From GCA-2688775 sp035288865 (GTDB taxonomy: Archaea > Nanobdellota > Nanobdellia > Woesearchaeales > GW2011-AR4), in contig DATDZA010000026.1 of assembly GCA_035288865.1 (NCBI GenBank), forward strand, positions 1-64,000: a DNA stretch of 64,000 bases, written 5' to 3'. Below are positions 51,014 through 59,836 of this stretch, in pieces. The notes below the pieces were generated by a model that was not told the origin of the DNA, searched no databases, and saw only the letters and a program-made list of their open reading frames with translations. Position 1 is the first letter of the stretch. Every line of letters starts with the position of its first letter. A program made the translations under genes and the position numbers.

Positions 51014-51553
51014 ATGACAACAATGTATGATGTGGAATCACAGGAACTAATTTTGAAAGCGGCTGAAGAGCTGAAAAAAATCCCCGATGTAAAGCCGCCG
51101 GTATGGGCCCCTTATGTCAAGACTGGAATGCATAAGCAAAGGCCGCCTGTAAGTGCTGACTGGTGGTATGTGCGAGTTGCATCTGTCTTGAGAACTGTTT
51201 ATAGATTAGGGCCGGTAGGAACGCAAAAACTCAGGACAAAATACGGCGGTAAGAAAAATAATGGGGTAAAGCAAGAGCATTTCTATAAAGGTTCTGGTAA
51301 TATTTTAAGAAAATCACTGCAGCAGCTTGAAAAAGCCGGCTTCCTTAAGCAGGCAGAAAAAGGGATACATAAGGGAAGAGTAGTTACGCCAAAAGGGAGG
51401 GCGTTTTTGGATAAAATAGCAACCCAGATTCTTGGAAAGGTGCCAAGACGGGAAGCTAAAGCAGAATCAAGAGCTGTTGAAAAAACTGAATTAAAAAAAG
51501 AAATTGTTGAAGTCCATCACGAACAGAAAGCTGTTGAGAATAAAAAACAATAG
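51014..51553 (+). CDS. rps19e: Ribosomal protein eS19 (S19e) with C-terminal extension
   Basis: 179 residues, against about 150 in typical archaea. The core is clear: MYDVESQELILKAAEELK, PPVSADWWYVRVASVLRTVYRLGPVGTQKLRTKYGGKKNNG near 46-86 and a C-terminal ILRKSLQQLEKAGFL winged-helix helix. Residues about 145-179 form an extra Lys/Glu-rich tail (REAKAESRAVEKTELKKE...). Start at ATG 51014. First gene of a ribosomal cluster with PDCD5, eL39 and eL31. Confidence 0.93.
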   Translation: MTTMYDVESQELILKAAEELKKIPDVKPPVWAPYVKTGMHKQRPPVSADWWYVRVASVLRTVYRLGPVGTQKLRTKYGGKKNNGVKQEHFYKGSGNILRKSLQQLEKAGFLKQAEKGIHKGRVVTPKGRAFLDKIATQILGKVPRREAKAESRAVEKTELKKEIVEVHHEQKAVENKKQ

Positions 51554-51585
51554 AATATTATTTAAAAAAATTTAAATCATACCAA

Positions 51586-51921
51586 ATGCCAACTCTGGAT
51601 GACGTGAGAAAAAAAAAATTTGAAGAACTGGTGCGTTTGCAGCAGCAAAAAGGAAGCCAGCAGTCCGACGAGCAGTCGCAAATCCAGCAGCAGATTGAGC
51701 AGATGGAATCTGTTGTGAAAAAGTTTTTCACGAAAGACGCATTGGAAAGATACGGAAATTTGAAAGCAGCGCATCAGGAAAAATCAATTCAATTGCTAGT
51801 TGTTTTATTTCAGGCAATACAAAAAGGGCAAGTTCAGGGTAAGATTGAAGATGATTTGCTAAAAAAAATCTTGCAACAGATGACACCTGAGAAAAAGGAT
51901 TTTAAAATCAGCAGAGTCTAG
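51586..51921 (+). CDS. DNA-binding protein of the PDCD5 family
   Basis: 111 residues. The archaeal PDCD5 homologue (Mth1615-like), a three-helix DNA/protein-binding core of uncertain role usually encoded beside eS19 and eL39/eL31. Signatures: a Gln-rich N-terminal helix, VKKFFTKDALERYGNLKAAH near 45-64 (family F-L-T-x-x-A-x-x-R), then IQKGQVQGKIEDDLLKKIL and a basic tail. The gene order supports the call. Confidence 0.9.
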   Translation: MPTLDDVRKKKFEELVRLQQQKGSQQSDEQSQIQQQIEQMESVVKKFFTKDALERYGNLKAAHQEKSIQLLVVLFQAIQKGQVQGKIEDDLLKKILQQMTPEKKDFKISRV

Positions 51922-51943
51922 AATTCAATTTGGAAAAACAAAA

Positions 51944-52117
51944 ATGGCAAGATACAAGCACCCAAGCAGGAAAAAAAGGTTAGCAAAGTTTAGAAAGCAG
52001 ACTCGATGGGCCCCTTTCTGGACAGTGCAAAAAATTTATGGAAAAACACGAAGAGTTCATCCAGGCCGACATACGAAATTAAAAAGAAACTGGAGAAGAA
52101 ACAAGAATAAGGCGTAA
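51944..52117 (+). CDS. rpl39e: Ribosomal protein eL39 (L39e)
   Basis: 57 residues, starting at ATG 51944 and ending with TAA two bases before eL31. The sequence begins MARYKHPSRKKRLAKFRKQ, continues TRWAPFWTVQKIYGKTRRV and ends KLKRNWRRNKNKA. This is the basic, tryptophan-containing pattern of eL39, which lines the ribosome exit tunnel. Slightly longer than the usual 51 residues. Position between PDCD5 and eL31 is the normal archaeal order. Confidence 0.92.
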   Translation: MARYKHPSRKKRLAKFRKQTRWAPFWTVQKIYGKTRRVHPGRHTKLKRNWRRNKNKA

Positions 52118-52119
52118 AA

Positions 52120-52680
52120 ATGGCAAAAAAGAAAGAAGAAGCACCGAAAATTGTACTCGAAAGAAATTATAACATTCCGCTTAGAATCGCGACTTTGAAG
52201 AGCCCATTTCACAAGAAGGCAAAAAAAGCAATTTCAACAGTCAAAATATTTATTGCCAAGCACATGAAAACCACGGATGTTAAAATCGGCCAATATCTTA
52301 ATCTAAAAATCTGGGAGCACGGCATGAGAAACCCCCCCAATATGGTTAAAATTACTGCGACAAAAGACGACAAAGGTGTTGTATTTGTTGAATTGGTTGG
52401 AGCGCCAAAGCCGCAGCCCAAAGTGGAAGAAACAAAGAAATCCGGAAAGAAAGAATCAAAATCAGAAAGAAAAATTGAAGCTGAATTCAAGGAGATTAAA
52501 GAAGAAAAATTAGAAAAACAAGTTAAAGCAGCTAAAGAAGAAAAAGCAGAGGAAGCGAAGGATATTGAAAAAGAAGAAATAAAAGAAATGCAGAAAGAGC
52601 ACCCCCAACAGCAACCCCCTAAAGCTCCGCCAGAAACAAAATTCCAGCAGCAGCACCAGACGGCGCCTAAAAGTTTATAA
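52120..52680 (+). CDS. rpl31e: Ribosomal protein eL31 (L31e) with long charged tail
   Basis: 186 residues. The first ~95 are the eL31 core (VLERNYNIPLRIA, KKAKKAISTVKIFIAKHMK, DVKIGQYLNLKIWEHGMRNPP), and normal archaeal copies are about 85-100 residues long. Residues about 105-186 form an unusual tail: Lys/Glu-rich and probably helical, then Pro/Gln-rich at the end (HPQQQPPKAPPETKFQQQHQ). Such a tail could reach outside the ribosome near the exit tunnel. Start at ATG 52120. Confidence 0.92.
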   Translation: MAKKKEEAPKIVLERNYNIPLRIATLKSPFHKKAKKAISTVKIFIAKHMKTTDVKIGQYLNLKIWEHGMRNPPNMVKITATKDDKGVVFVELVGAPKPQPKVEETKKSGKKESKSERKIEAEFKEIKEEKLEKQVKAAKEEKAEEAKDIEKEEIKEMQKEHPQQQPPKAPPETKFQQQHQTAPKSL

Positions 52681-52766
52681 GATAATTATTATTTTCCATT
52701 GCGATGAATAGTTCCCAGCCGGCTTAAACAAATACCTTTATTAAATCATTTAATTTTTCTTCTGTT

Positions 52767-53750
52767 ATGGAATCTTTATTGCCATTTGAAAAAATAAAAA
52801 GAAAAATTTTATTAAGAAAAGAAGCTGAAACGGACTACAAAATCGGCTGCAACCCATCAGAAAGAAAAACAGAAGATATAATTAATTATGGCATCGTAAA
52901 TATCGACAAGCCAAAAGGGCCTACTTCCCACCAGGTCTCTGATTACGTGCAGAAAATTCTTCATATAAATAAGTCCGGCCATTCCGGAACTTTAGACCCG
53001 GCAGTTACTGGTGTATTGCCCGTTGCATTAGGCAGAGGCACGAGAATAGTTCAGGGATTACTGACCGCAGGAAAAGAATATGTTGCAATAATGCATCTGC
53101 ATAAAGAAGTTGAAGAAAAACTTCTAAAAGAAACAATACAAAAACATTTCATTGGCAAAATTATGCAGTTGCCGCCGATAAAAAGTTCCGTGAAAAGGCA
53201 GCTGAGGCCAAGAACAATTTATTATTTGGATATTCTGGAAATTGATGGAAATGATGTAATGTTTAAAATTGGTAGCGAGGCTGGAACTTATATCCGGAAA
53301 CTAATACATGATCTCGGGCAAAAATTAAAAGTTGGCGCGCACATGGCTGAATTAAGGAGGACAAAAGCCGGCCCTTTTGATGAATCGACGCTTTTTCCCA
53401 TGCAGGAATTAATTGATGCTTACTATTACTGGAAAGAAGAGCAGAATGACAAGTTTATAAGAAAGGCAATTCAGCCGATTGAAGCCGGGGCGAAACATCT
53501 TCCCAAAATCTGGGTTTTTGACACGACAGTTGAAAGCTTGTGCCACGGTACAGACCTGAAAGTTCCGGGAATCGGCAAATTAAACAGCCAAATAATCAAA
53601 AATGATAAAATTGCAATCATGACTTTGAAAGAAGAATTAATTGCACTAGGAACATCGCAAATGAGTTCTGAAGAAATGTTGGGAGAGAAAGGATTGGCAG
53701 TCAGGACAGAAAAAGTTTTCATGCAGCCGGGAACTTATAAAATCAACTAG
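52767..53750 (+). CDS. cbf5: tRNA/rRNA pseudouridine synthase Cbf5
   Basis: 327 residues. Catalytic subunit of archaeal H/ACA ribonucleoproteins. The TruB-type core has IVNIDKPKGPTSHQVS near 43-58 and HSGTLDPAVTGVLPVALGRGTR near 72-94, with the catalytic Asp in GTLDP. RQLRPRTIYYLDIL follows, then EAGTYIRKLIHDLG, and a C-terminal PUA domain (about 235-327, ending in VRTEKVFMQPGTY). Start at ATG 52767. The gene follows the eL31 gene in the same direction and has its own AT-rich promoter region. Confidence 0.95.
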   Translation: MESLLPFEKIKRKILLRKEAETDYKIGCNPSERKTEDIINYGIVNIDKPKGPTSHQVSDYVQKILHINKSGHSGTLDPAVTGVLPVALGRGTRIVQGLLTAGKEYVAIMHLHKEVEEKLLKETIQKHFIGKIMQLPPIKSSVKRQLRPRTIYYLDILEIDGNDVMFKIGSEAGTYIRKLIHDLGQKLKVGAHMAELRRTKAGPFDESTLFPMQELIDAYYYWKEEQNDKFIRKAIQPIEAGAKHLPKIWVFDTTVESLCHGTDLKVPGIGKLNSQIIKNDKIAIMTLKEELIALGTSQMSSEEMLGEKGLAVRTEKVFMQPGTYKIN

Positions 53751-53800
53751 GCATTTCTAAAACAATTAAATTTATAAAGTAACTACTATTAAGTGGATAT

Positions 53801-54580
53801 ATGAAAGTGTGTGCGATATCGGACATCCATCAAACGCCGCTGGAAATGGCAATTGATATGGAATTTGATATTCTAATATTTTTAGGCGACTACGATGGCT
53901 CAGACACTATCAGAAAAATCATGCAAATACAAGAAAGATTTAACAGAGATGATGAGAGAGTCATAGCGTTGCCTGGCAATCATGAGCATGCAGGTTTGCA
54001 TGAAGGTCGATACATCCCTATAATCACATTTGGACCTGCTCTAAGTCCCAAAGATTATCTATCACGTTTTGCAGAATACAGAAAAGAATTACAAAGTGAC
54101 CCTCAAGTTGTAAATTATTTAAGAAAATTAATAGCTAGGCCGTGGTTCAATATTTATCTAGATGAAGAGGAAATATCCTGCAAGACATTGGCTCTCCATG
54201 GAGCGTTGGCTGGCGACCTTGGAACCCACATATATGGTGATAAGTTGGACCCAAATGGCGTGGAAGCCAAATTATGGTACAGATTGAAGACTGAAGATGA
54301 TCATCGAAAAAATTTTAAGATGATGGAAAGATTAAATTTAAATGTTTTGATACGGGGGCATGATAGGAACCCTCAATTTGCATCCATGGATCCGCAAGGA
54401 AAAATTACGTTGTCAACGCCTAAGAGGGAAGAAGAATATGATTTAATGCCCGACAAGCGTCAAACAATTACTGTCGGTGAATATAGGAACGGCCATTACG
54501 TTTTGATTGATACAAAAGTTCCGGGCAAAACCAACCCAGTAGCTTATTTCAAGCTGCTGCCTAATATCGGCAATCGTTAA
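53801..54580 (+). CDS. Calcineurin-like metallophosphoesterase
   Basis: 259 residues. Metal motifs: ISDIHQTP at 6-13, FLGDYDGSD near 29, PGNHEHAG near 60, LHGAL near 133 and IRGHDRNPQ near 185. A phosphoesterase of unknown substrate with the D-x-H/GD/GNHE/H/GHD order. It differs from the ICC-like copy at 3726-4475, and the two are only distantly related. TATA-like ATTTATAAAG sits about 28 bases before the ATG at 53801. Confidence 0.85.
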   Translation: MKVCAISDIHQTPLEMAIDMEFDILIFLGDYDGSDTIRKIMQIQERFNRDDERVIALPGNHEHAGLHEGRYIPIITFGPALSPKDYLSRFAEYRKELQSDPQVVNYLRKLIARPWFNIYLDEEEISCKTLALHGALAGDLGTHIYGDKLDPNGVEAKLWYRLKTEDDHRKNFKMMERLNLNVLIRGHDRNPQFASMDPQGKITLSTPKREEEYDLMPDKRQTITVGEYRNGHYVLIDTKVPGKTNPVAYFKLLPNIGNR

Positions 54581-54617
54581 CTTTAAATATTTCTTTGCTA
54601 TCTCCATTTTGTTTAAA

Positions 54618-54713
54618 ATGGAATCAAAACTCGAATGCCCATTATGCGGACTTGAAATTAACATAGAAGAGGAATATTGCCCTGAGTGCGGGGAAACTCT
54701 TAAAAAAGATTAA
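54618..54713 (+). CDS. 31-residue zinc-ribbon microprotein
   Basis: Short ORF MESKLECPLCGLEINIEEE, then YCPECGETLKKD. Two CPxCG knuckles 13 residues apart. A TATA-like CTTTAAATA (about 54581-54589) predicts a leaderless start at ATG 54618. Similar in design to the 38-residue protein at 19570. Possibly a free-standing RNA/protein-binding ribbon. Confidence 0.7.
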   Translation: MESKLECPLCGLEINIEEEYCPECGETLKKD

Positions 54714-54751
54714 AAATAATTTTGCTTTTTCTTGATGCCGTTGTGATTGAT

Positions 54752-56278
54752 ATGGATGAAAAGGAAACAAAAAAAAATCTAAAATTTTCAATTTATGACG
54801 GTGCAGCTTTTGCTGTAATGGACGGAATGACAGCTTCTTTTCTGACGCCATTTGCGGTTGCATTAAATGCCTCAGTAAATCTTATTGCGGCTTTAAGCTA
54901 TATCCCACAATTACTTGGGGCATTTGCCCAGCTTTTATCGACAAGAATTGCAGAGATATTCCGTGACAGGAAAAAAATTCTTGTGATAGGCTCATTTGTG
55001 CATGCAATTTTTTGGATACCTTTGCTTTTAATTCCATATTCAACCCCAAACCAAAAATATTTACTGGTGGTTTATGTGGCTGTTCAGGCAATTTTTGTTC
55101 AAATAATGCTGCCCGTTGGCAATTCTTTCCTGGGCGATATCGTTCCAAAATATAATCGGGGTAAATTTTTCGGCCTTAGAAATAAAATTATAGGTATAAT
55201 CTCATTTGTCTCAGCCCTTGCAGCAGGTCTAATTTTGGCTTATTTTTCTCCAAAAAATATTTTTTTGGGATTTGCAATACTCTTTTCTCTTGCATTTATC
55301 GGAAGGGTTCTTTCGGGAATTTTCAAATTATTTATGGACAATCCCGCTCAGGACTTCTGGCATGAGGAAAAATTTTCGCTTGTCGACTTTGTCAAAAGAA
55401 TGGACAGGACAAATTACGGGCATTTTGTAAAATATCTCACTCTTTTCAAATTTTCAACAAACATTGCGGCTCCATTTTTTACATTGTACATTCTACGGGA
55501 CTTAAATTTCAATTATCTTCAATTTACAATTATCATATCTTCTGAGCTTATAGCAAGCTTTATTGCAATGGGCATCTGGGGCAGGCTTATAGACGAGAAA
55601 GGGACCAAATTTGTTCTTTATATATGCGGATTGCTCACTCCACTTATCCCGCTTTTCTGGCTGTTTTCCGGCAATTTTTATTATTTGATTATTGTGGCGG
55701 CTTTTTCAGGTGTTGCCTGGGCGGGGTTTAATTTAAGCGCATCAAATTTTATATTTGATTCGGTGCAGCCCGAAAATAGAATAAGGTGCATTTCTTATCA
55801 TAAATTTTTTGAGGGAATTGCGCTGTTCATTGGGGCAATTCTCGGCGGATTCTTGATAAATCATGCCCCAGCATGGATTTTTATTTCCAGCATTCCTATT
55901 GTTTTTTTGGTTTCGGGAATTTTGAGATTGATTGCATCTTTAATTTTATTGCCGACGCTAAAAGAAGCGAGATTAATAGAAATGGGAGTGGGGCATTCAT
56001 TTTTTAAAAGATACATCACGATACGGCCAAGCGAAGGCCTGGTATTTGAGGTCATAGGAAAATACCGCAAGCACGAGGATGAGCAGAGCCATCAAAAAAT
56101 AATGCAGAATTCGCAGAAACAAAGAGCTGAATCGAACGACAAAGATATTTATAAAAAGAAACTTTTGAAATACATTGACAAAAATATTTCCCCAGAAAAA
56201 GAGCAGCATGAGATTCTGGATATGCACGACATAGAGAATATTACGGAAGAGATTGAGAAGGGGAAAATCAGAAAATAA
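54752..56278 (+). CDS. Major-facilitator-superfamily membrane transporter
   Basis: About 508 residues from ATG 54752. Twelve hydrophobic segments over residues 25-435 in two halves, with loop motifs of MFS (RIAEIFRDRKKILVIGS, a motif-A-like loop, and GDIVPKYNRGKFFGLRNKIIG in the middle). The C-terminal ~75 residues are cytosolic and charged (DEQSHQKIMQNSQKQRAES...). The substrate cannot be told. The start upstream at TTG 54722 is rejected in favour of the ATG at the start of the charged MDEKETKKN. Confidence 0.85.
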   Translation: MDEKETKKNLKFSIYDGAAFAVMDGMTASFLTPFAVALNASVNLIAALSYIPQLLGAFAQLLSTRIAEIFRDRKKILVIGSFVHAIFWIPLLLIPYSTPNQKYLLVVYVAVQAIFVQIMLPVGNSFLGDIVPKYNRGKFFGLRNKIIGIISFVSALAAGLILAYFSPKNIFLGFAILFSLAFIGRVLSGIFKLFMDNPAQDFWHEEKFSLVDFVKRMDRTNYGHFVKYLTLFKFSTNIAAPFFTLYILRDLNFNYLQFTIIISSELIASFIAMGIWGRLIDEKGTKFVLYICGLLTPLIPLFWLFSGNFYYLIIVAAFSGVAWAGFNLSASNFIFDSVQPENRIRCISYHKFFEGIALFIGAILGGFLINHAPAWIFISSIPIVFLVSGILRLIASLILLPTLKEARLIEMGVGHSFFKRYITIRPSEGLVFEVIGKYRKHEDEQSHQKIMQNSQKQRAESNDKDIYKKKLLKYIDKNISPEKEQHEILDMHDIENITEEIEKGKIRK

Positions 56279-56445
56279 AAAATCACGGGACAATTTGATT
56301 AATTTGTTGATATAATTAGATTAATATTAAATAGTAAAGCTTGAGAATTATACTTATTTTCCTAATTGCACCCTAACTTTTATAAACTGGAGTTTATTCT
56401 GGATCCTATTGCAAAATTCTGGTATTTGAGATTTTGTGCTTGAAA

Positions 56446-56985
56446 ATGACTACAATAAAAGTTAAGGGACATGAATTTGCTGTTGCAGCTACTAAGGACT
56501 CTTTTGACAGGAGGGCCCTGCAGTACAAGAACAAGATTATTACAGCTTTAGGGAGGATAGGATTAAGTGAAGATGATGTAGAAATAGAAATTAAGCCTGT
56601 TGCATTTAAAAGTGCGCCTGCGTCCGCTTCGTGGTATTTAAACGGAAATTACCTCCATTACAGCTATAAGTCCTCCCGCAAATATGTTGAAAATCTTTAT
56701 GTTGTTCTTAAGGTTATTGAGCTTGAGGTGGATGAGCTACTTGCCGAGCGAAAAACTCCGCAAGAGTTTATCAGCGAATTTTCTGAAGAGAAGGATGTTG
56801 AACACAGGCGCAATGCGGCGCGGGAAGTTTTAGGTGTTGATGCTGATTCCACAGATTTGCAGCATATCGATTCAAAATATAAAGAGCTGGCAAAAAAGCA
56901 TCATCCGGACATGCCCGAAGGAGATGCCGAGAAATTCAAGCAAATAAATCATGCGCATAAAGTCCTGAGGAGAGAATTACAATAA
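56446..56985 (+). CDS. C-terminal J-domain protein
   Basis: About 179 residues from ATG 56446. The last 60 residues form a J domain: AAREVLGVDADS, then YKELAKKHHPDMPEGDAEKFKQINHAH with the catalytic HPD, so it can stimulate an Hsp70. Residues 1-120 are an unrecognised alpha/beta domain (IKVKGHEFAVAATKDSFDRRALQYKNKI). J-domain proteins with the J domain at the C-terminus are less usual. Start at ATG 56446; the TTG at 56434 is rejected. Confidence 0.82.
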   Translation: MTTIKVKGHEFAVAATKDSFDRRALQYKNKIITALGRIGLSEDDVEIEIKPVAFKSAPASASWYLNGNYLHYSYKSSRKYVENLYVVLKVIELEVDELLAERKTPQEFISEFSEEKDVEHRRNAAREVLGVDADSTDLQHIDSKYKELAKKHHPDMPEGDAEKFKQINHAHKVLRRELQ

Positions 56986-57002
56986 TTTTATTTTGCGAAA
57001 AA

Positions 57003-57341
57003 TCATCGCTTCCTTAATATTTCCAATATCGTGTCCAGCTTTTTGTTTATTTCATCAAACTCCGAATTATTTTGAGTTGGACCCCGGGATTGAAATTTTT
57101 CATTTTTTCTGAAACAATTGCTGCAGTAAACCGGTTTGTCTCCGGACGGCCGGAAAGGAACTTCGCATTTTTCGCCGCATTTGTCGCATATTGCGCTGTG
57201 CATTTCTTTCTCGAATTCAGATCTTCCAAAGCTGCTTCTTCCAGGCCTGTCAGAGCCCCTGCCAAATCTTCTTTGGCCACCGTAGCCTGACCTGCTAGAA
57301 TCTCTTCTTCCAAATTCCCCTTCTCTTTTAAAGTGTCCCAT
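57003..57341 (-). CDS. Zinc-ribbon RNA/DNA-binding-like protein with RG-rich head
   Basis: 112 residues. The N-terminal half is rich in Arg, Gly and Ser (RGG-like: GRRDSSRSGYGGQRRFGRG), typical of nucleic-acid contact. The centre has a CDKCGEKCEVPFRPSGDKPVYCSNCF treble-clef (CxxC-x3-C, then CxxC), a family common in DPANN and candidate phyla bacteria. A short coiled coil ends it. A TATA-like CTTATAAATGAC on the minus strand lies about 35 bases before ATG 57341. Confidence 0.75.
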   Translation of the reverse strand: MGHFKREGEFGRRDSSRSGYGGQRRFGRGSDRPGRSSFGRSEFEKEMHSAICDKCGEKCEVPFRPSGDKPVYCSNCFRKNEKFQSRGPTQNNSEFDEINKKLDTILEILRKR

Positions 57342-57509
57342 ATTATAATTATAGAGGATATATTGTCATTTATAAGGCTATGGTAGAATTTGATTCCAGA
57401 AAAGTAGACTGCGGCCATAGATTCAATAGCATTGTATAAATAGAAATAATTACCTCACATAACAAAAACCAAAAAATATTTATTGTTCCTTGTAAAGTAG
57501 TAAGTTAAT

Positions 57510-57845
57510 ATGCCCCTTACTCCACTTTATGCCTGCACAAGATGCAAAAGGGAATTTAATTTTAATAATATTAAGTATGACGAAAACAAAAAATTAATTT
57601 GTGTTGAATGTTTGGAGAAGAAAGAAAAACTAATTAAAAAACAGCTGGCCAAAGAAAAACCGGAGGACTACCGGCCGATAGACTTCATTTGCGTCAGCTG
57701 CAGATTCAAATTCTCGATGAAAAGAGATTCTCAGCAGAATTTCAAGTGCCCTTATTGCGGAAAAACAAAATTAATGGTAGTCAAGAAATATAAAGACGAG
57801 AATGACTTGATTAATGATTCAATGGATTCGAGATTTGATAGATGA
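57510..57845 (+). CDS. Two-zinc-ribbon protein
   Basis: 111 residues. First ribbon YACTRCKREFNFNNIKYD-x-LICVECLEK (two CxxC), second FICVSCRFKFSMKRDSQQNFKCPYCG. Divided by a basic, probably helical KKEKLIKKQLAKEKPE. Double zinc-ribbon proteins of this type are usual in archaea and likely contact RNA or the transcription machinery. No operon partner. Confidence 0.75.
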   Translation: MPLTPLYACTRCKREFNFNNIKYDENKKLICVECLEKKEKLIKKQLAKEKPEDYRPIDFICVSCRFKFSMKRDSQQNFKCPYCGKTKLMVVKKYKDENDLINDSMDSRFDR

Positions 57846-57895
57846 ATAAACTTATTCAATCTTCCCACTAGCCTCCAACGATCGATTTTTGATCC

Positions 57896-58309
57896 TTAGA
57901 TTTTGAGACCCTCTAGCTTGTCCAGCATTGTCACGTACCTTGCAGTTTGTTTTTCTCTTCGCATGATGACCTTTTTATCATAATTTGATCTCAAAGATTC
58001 TGGAAGTTGAAGTGATAATTCTAATCCCATTTCCGATTCACGTTTAAGTGTCGTGAGCATGGTATAAACTTCTGCATAAGGTTTTGTGCAAAAAAATGGC
58101 AGTCCAAAGGAGACGTAAACTATATCTCCTTCTAAAGTCCGGTTTACAATGTCTGAAGGTAAGTTGGGACAAGAAAAAGCAGATTCTTCAAGCTCAGAAG
58201 CTTGTCTAACTTCCACATTAAACGCCGTGATTAGAGTAATGGCATGTTCCGTAGTTAAATTAGGTAGACTCTCCTGGAATTTTTCCAGTTCTGCACGATC
58301 AAGAACCAT
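57896..58309 (-). CDS. Hypothetical protein, 137 aa
   Basis: Soluble, mostly alpha/beta. Not recognised. Ends 50 bases after the convergent zinc-ribbon gene. Features: an N-terminal helix (DRAELEKFQESLP), a central strand VYVSFGLPFFCTKPYAEVY and a basic C-terminal helix. Its leftward promoter and the rightward ftsZ promoter share the 58310-58529 gap. Confidence 0.6.
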   Translation of the reverse strand: MVLDRAELEKFQESLPNLTTEHAITLITAFNVEVRQASELEESAFSCPNLPSDIVNRTLEGDIVYVSFGLPFFCTKPYAEVYTMLTTLKRESEMGLELSLQLPESLRSNYDKKVIMRREKQTARYVTMLDKLEGLKI

Positions 58310-58445
58310 TCCATGGAGAATGGACTCGGATTTATTAATTTAAGGCTTTATAAAGGTTTAAAGATGGTAAATTTTATTTTCCATACTGAAAATAATTCTC
58401 TTTTCTTTTAATGCGTAATACCATACCAGTATACAAAAACGTTAC

Positions 58446-58519
58446 ATTTATATACTAGTTCATATATTAAAACATTAAAATTTTATTAAAAATTTGACAA
58501 TTTGAGAAAAAACTTTGAG
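58446..58519 (+). promoter_or_regulatory. ftsZ promoter and leader
   Basis: ATTTATATACTAG (about 58446-58458) is the best TATA box and gives a start near 58478. The GAGGTGA site (58517-58523) precedes ATG 58530. The octamer TATACTAG (58451-58458) is also found before the 40046 gene and in the repeat at 48810. Confidence 0.5.
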
Positions 58520-58529
58520 GTGAATAAGA

Positions 58530-59609
58530 ATGGGAATGGATTTTGTTATCGAAAGCGCGCTTAAGCAAAGCGTAGCACAAACAGATGATTTGCAAATCGG
58601 CCACGCTAATATTAAAGTCATTGGCTGCGGCGGTGGCGGCAGTAATATGGTTAGTTGGCTGTACAAGAAAGGAATTCGGGGAGCTGAAATAATTGCCTGC
58701 AACACAGATAAGCAGCACCTCGAAATCACAGAAGCTGATAAAAGATTCTTGATTGGAAAAGAGCTTACAAGAGGGCTTGGATGCGGAGGTTTCCCGGACA
58801 AGGGAGCAAAAGCAGCCCAGGAGACTATTCAGGAAATTAAAGAAGTTCTGAAGGGCTCTGACATGGTTTTCGTCTGCGCAGGAATGGGCGGCGGAACGGG
58901 AACGGGTTCAGCTCCTGTAGTTGCACAGGTAGCAAAAGATGCAGGTGCAATCGTAATTGGAACAGTCACAATGCCTTTCAAAATTGAAAGGGCAAGAATC
59001 GACAAAGCGGAATTTGGTTTGCAACAACTAAGACAAACTTCCGACACTGTTATTGTTATAGACAATAATAGGCTAGTTAACATTGCAGGAAACCTGCCAG
59101 TTCAGCAGGCTTTTGCAGTAGCAAACGAGCTGATTTCAACAATGATCAGAGGGATAGTTGAGACGATCGCAGTGCCTTCACTGGTTAACTTAGACTATGC
59201 TGACGTAAAGGCAATAATGCAGGACGGTGGCGTGGCAGCTATCGGTGTCGGAGTTTCTGACACAACCAACAGGGTAGAAGAAGCAGTCAAAGGAGCTTTG
59301 TCAAACCCCTTGCTTGAGATAAGCTACAAAGGTGCAACAGGCGCTTTGATTCACATTGAAGGCGGGCCGGACATGACACTTGATGAAGTCAATAAAATCG
59401 GCGAGCTTGTAACAGAATCTCTTGATACAGATGCAAACGTTATCTGGGGAGCAAGAGTTTCCGACCAAATGAAGGGAAAAATTGCAGTTATGACAATTAT
59501 CACTGGAGTGAATTCACCATGGATACTTGGAAAAGCTGACAAGAAGACAAGAGTTATCGAAGCCAAACGATTCAGCGATGAACTTGGAATAGACTACTTT
59601 ACAGATTAA
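58530..59609 (+). CDS. ftsZ: Cell division GTPase FtsZ
   Basis: 359 residues. Tubulin-like GTPase that builds the division ring. Nucleotide motifs: IKVIGCGGGGSNMV near 28-41, CAGMGGGTGTGSAPVV near 114-129 (tubulin signature), and the T7 loop NLDYADVKAIMQ near 225. There is a short N-terminal extension of about 25 residues before the globular core and no long C-terminal tail, so the usual bacterial FtsA/SepF-type conserved tail is not obvious. The next five genes run in the same direction and share the GGTGA-type ribosome binding site. Confidence 0.96.
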   Translation: MGMDFVIESALKQSVAQTDDLQIGHANIKVIGCGGGGSNMVSWLYKKGIRGAEIIACNTDKQHLEITEADKRFLIGKELTRGLGCGGFPDKGAKAAQETIQEIKEVLKGSDMVFVCAGMGGGTGTGSAPVVAQVAKDAGAIVIGTVTMPFKIERARIDKAEFGLQQLRQTSDTVIVIDNNRLVNIAGNLPVQQAFAVANELISTMIRGIVETIAVPSLVNLDYADVKAIMQDGGVAAIGVGVSDTTNRVEEAVKGALSNPLLEISYKGATGALIHIEGGPDMTLDEVNKIGELVTESLDTDANVIWGARVSDQMKGKIAVMTIITGVNSPWILGKADKKTRVIEAKRFSDELGIDYFTD

Positions 59610-59639
59610 TTAATTTTTATTTTTTTGTTTTAAGTCCAA

Positions 59640-59812
59640 ATGTTTGGAGCAAAATGTTCAATTTGCAATAAAACTTTTTCAAAAGGCGAGTTTTATTGCG
59701 GTTACTGGAAAATGAATAGGTTTTTTCGCTAACCAGACGCATTTGGCCACAGTTAGATGATAATACAAAGTATTGTGAATCATGTTTCAATAAACAATAC
59801 AAGAAAAAATAA
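59640..59812 (+). pseudogene. Frameshifted small zinc-ribbon gene after ftsZ
   Basis: ATG 59640 opens a 30-codon frame with KCSICNKTFSKGEFYCGYW. It stops at 59732 right after a TTTTTT run (59721-59726). In the shifted frame the sequence continues to TKYCESCFNKQYKKK and stops at 59812. The two halves together would make a two-knuckle zinc ribbon of about 57 residues. Either a real frameshift (decay, or slippage on the T run) or a sequencing error. Confidence 0.45.
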
Positions 59813-59836
59813 AAATCGAGGTTTAGGTGAAACAAA

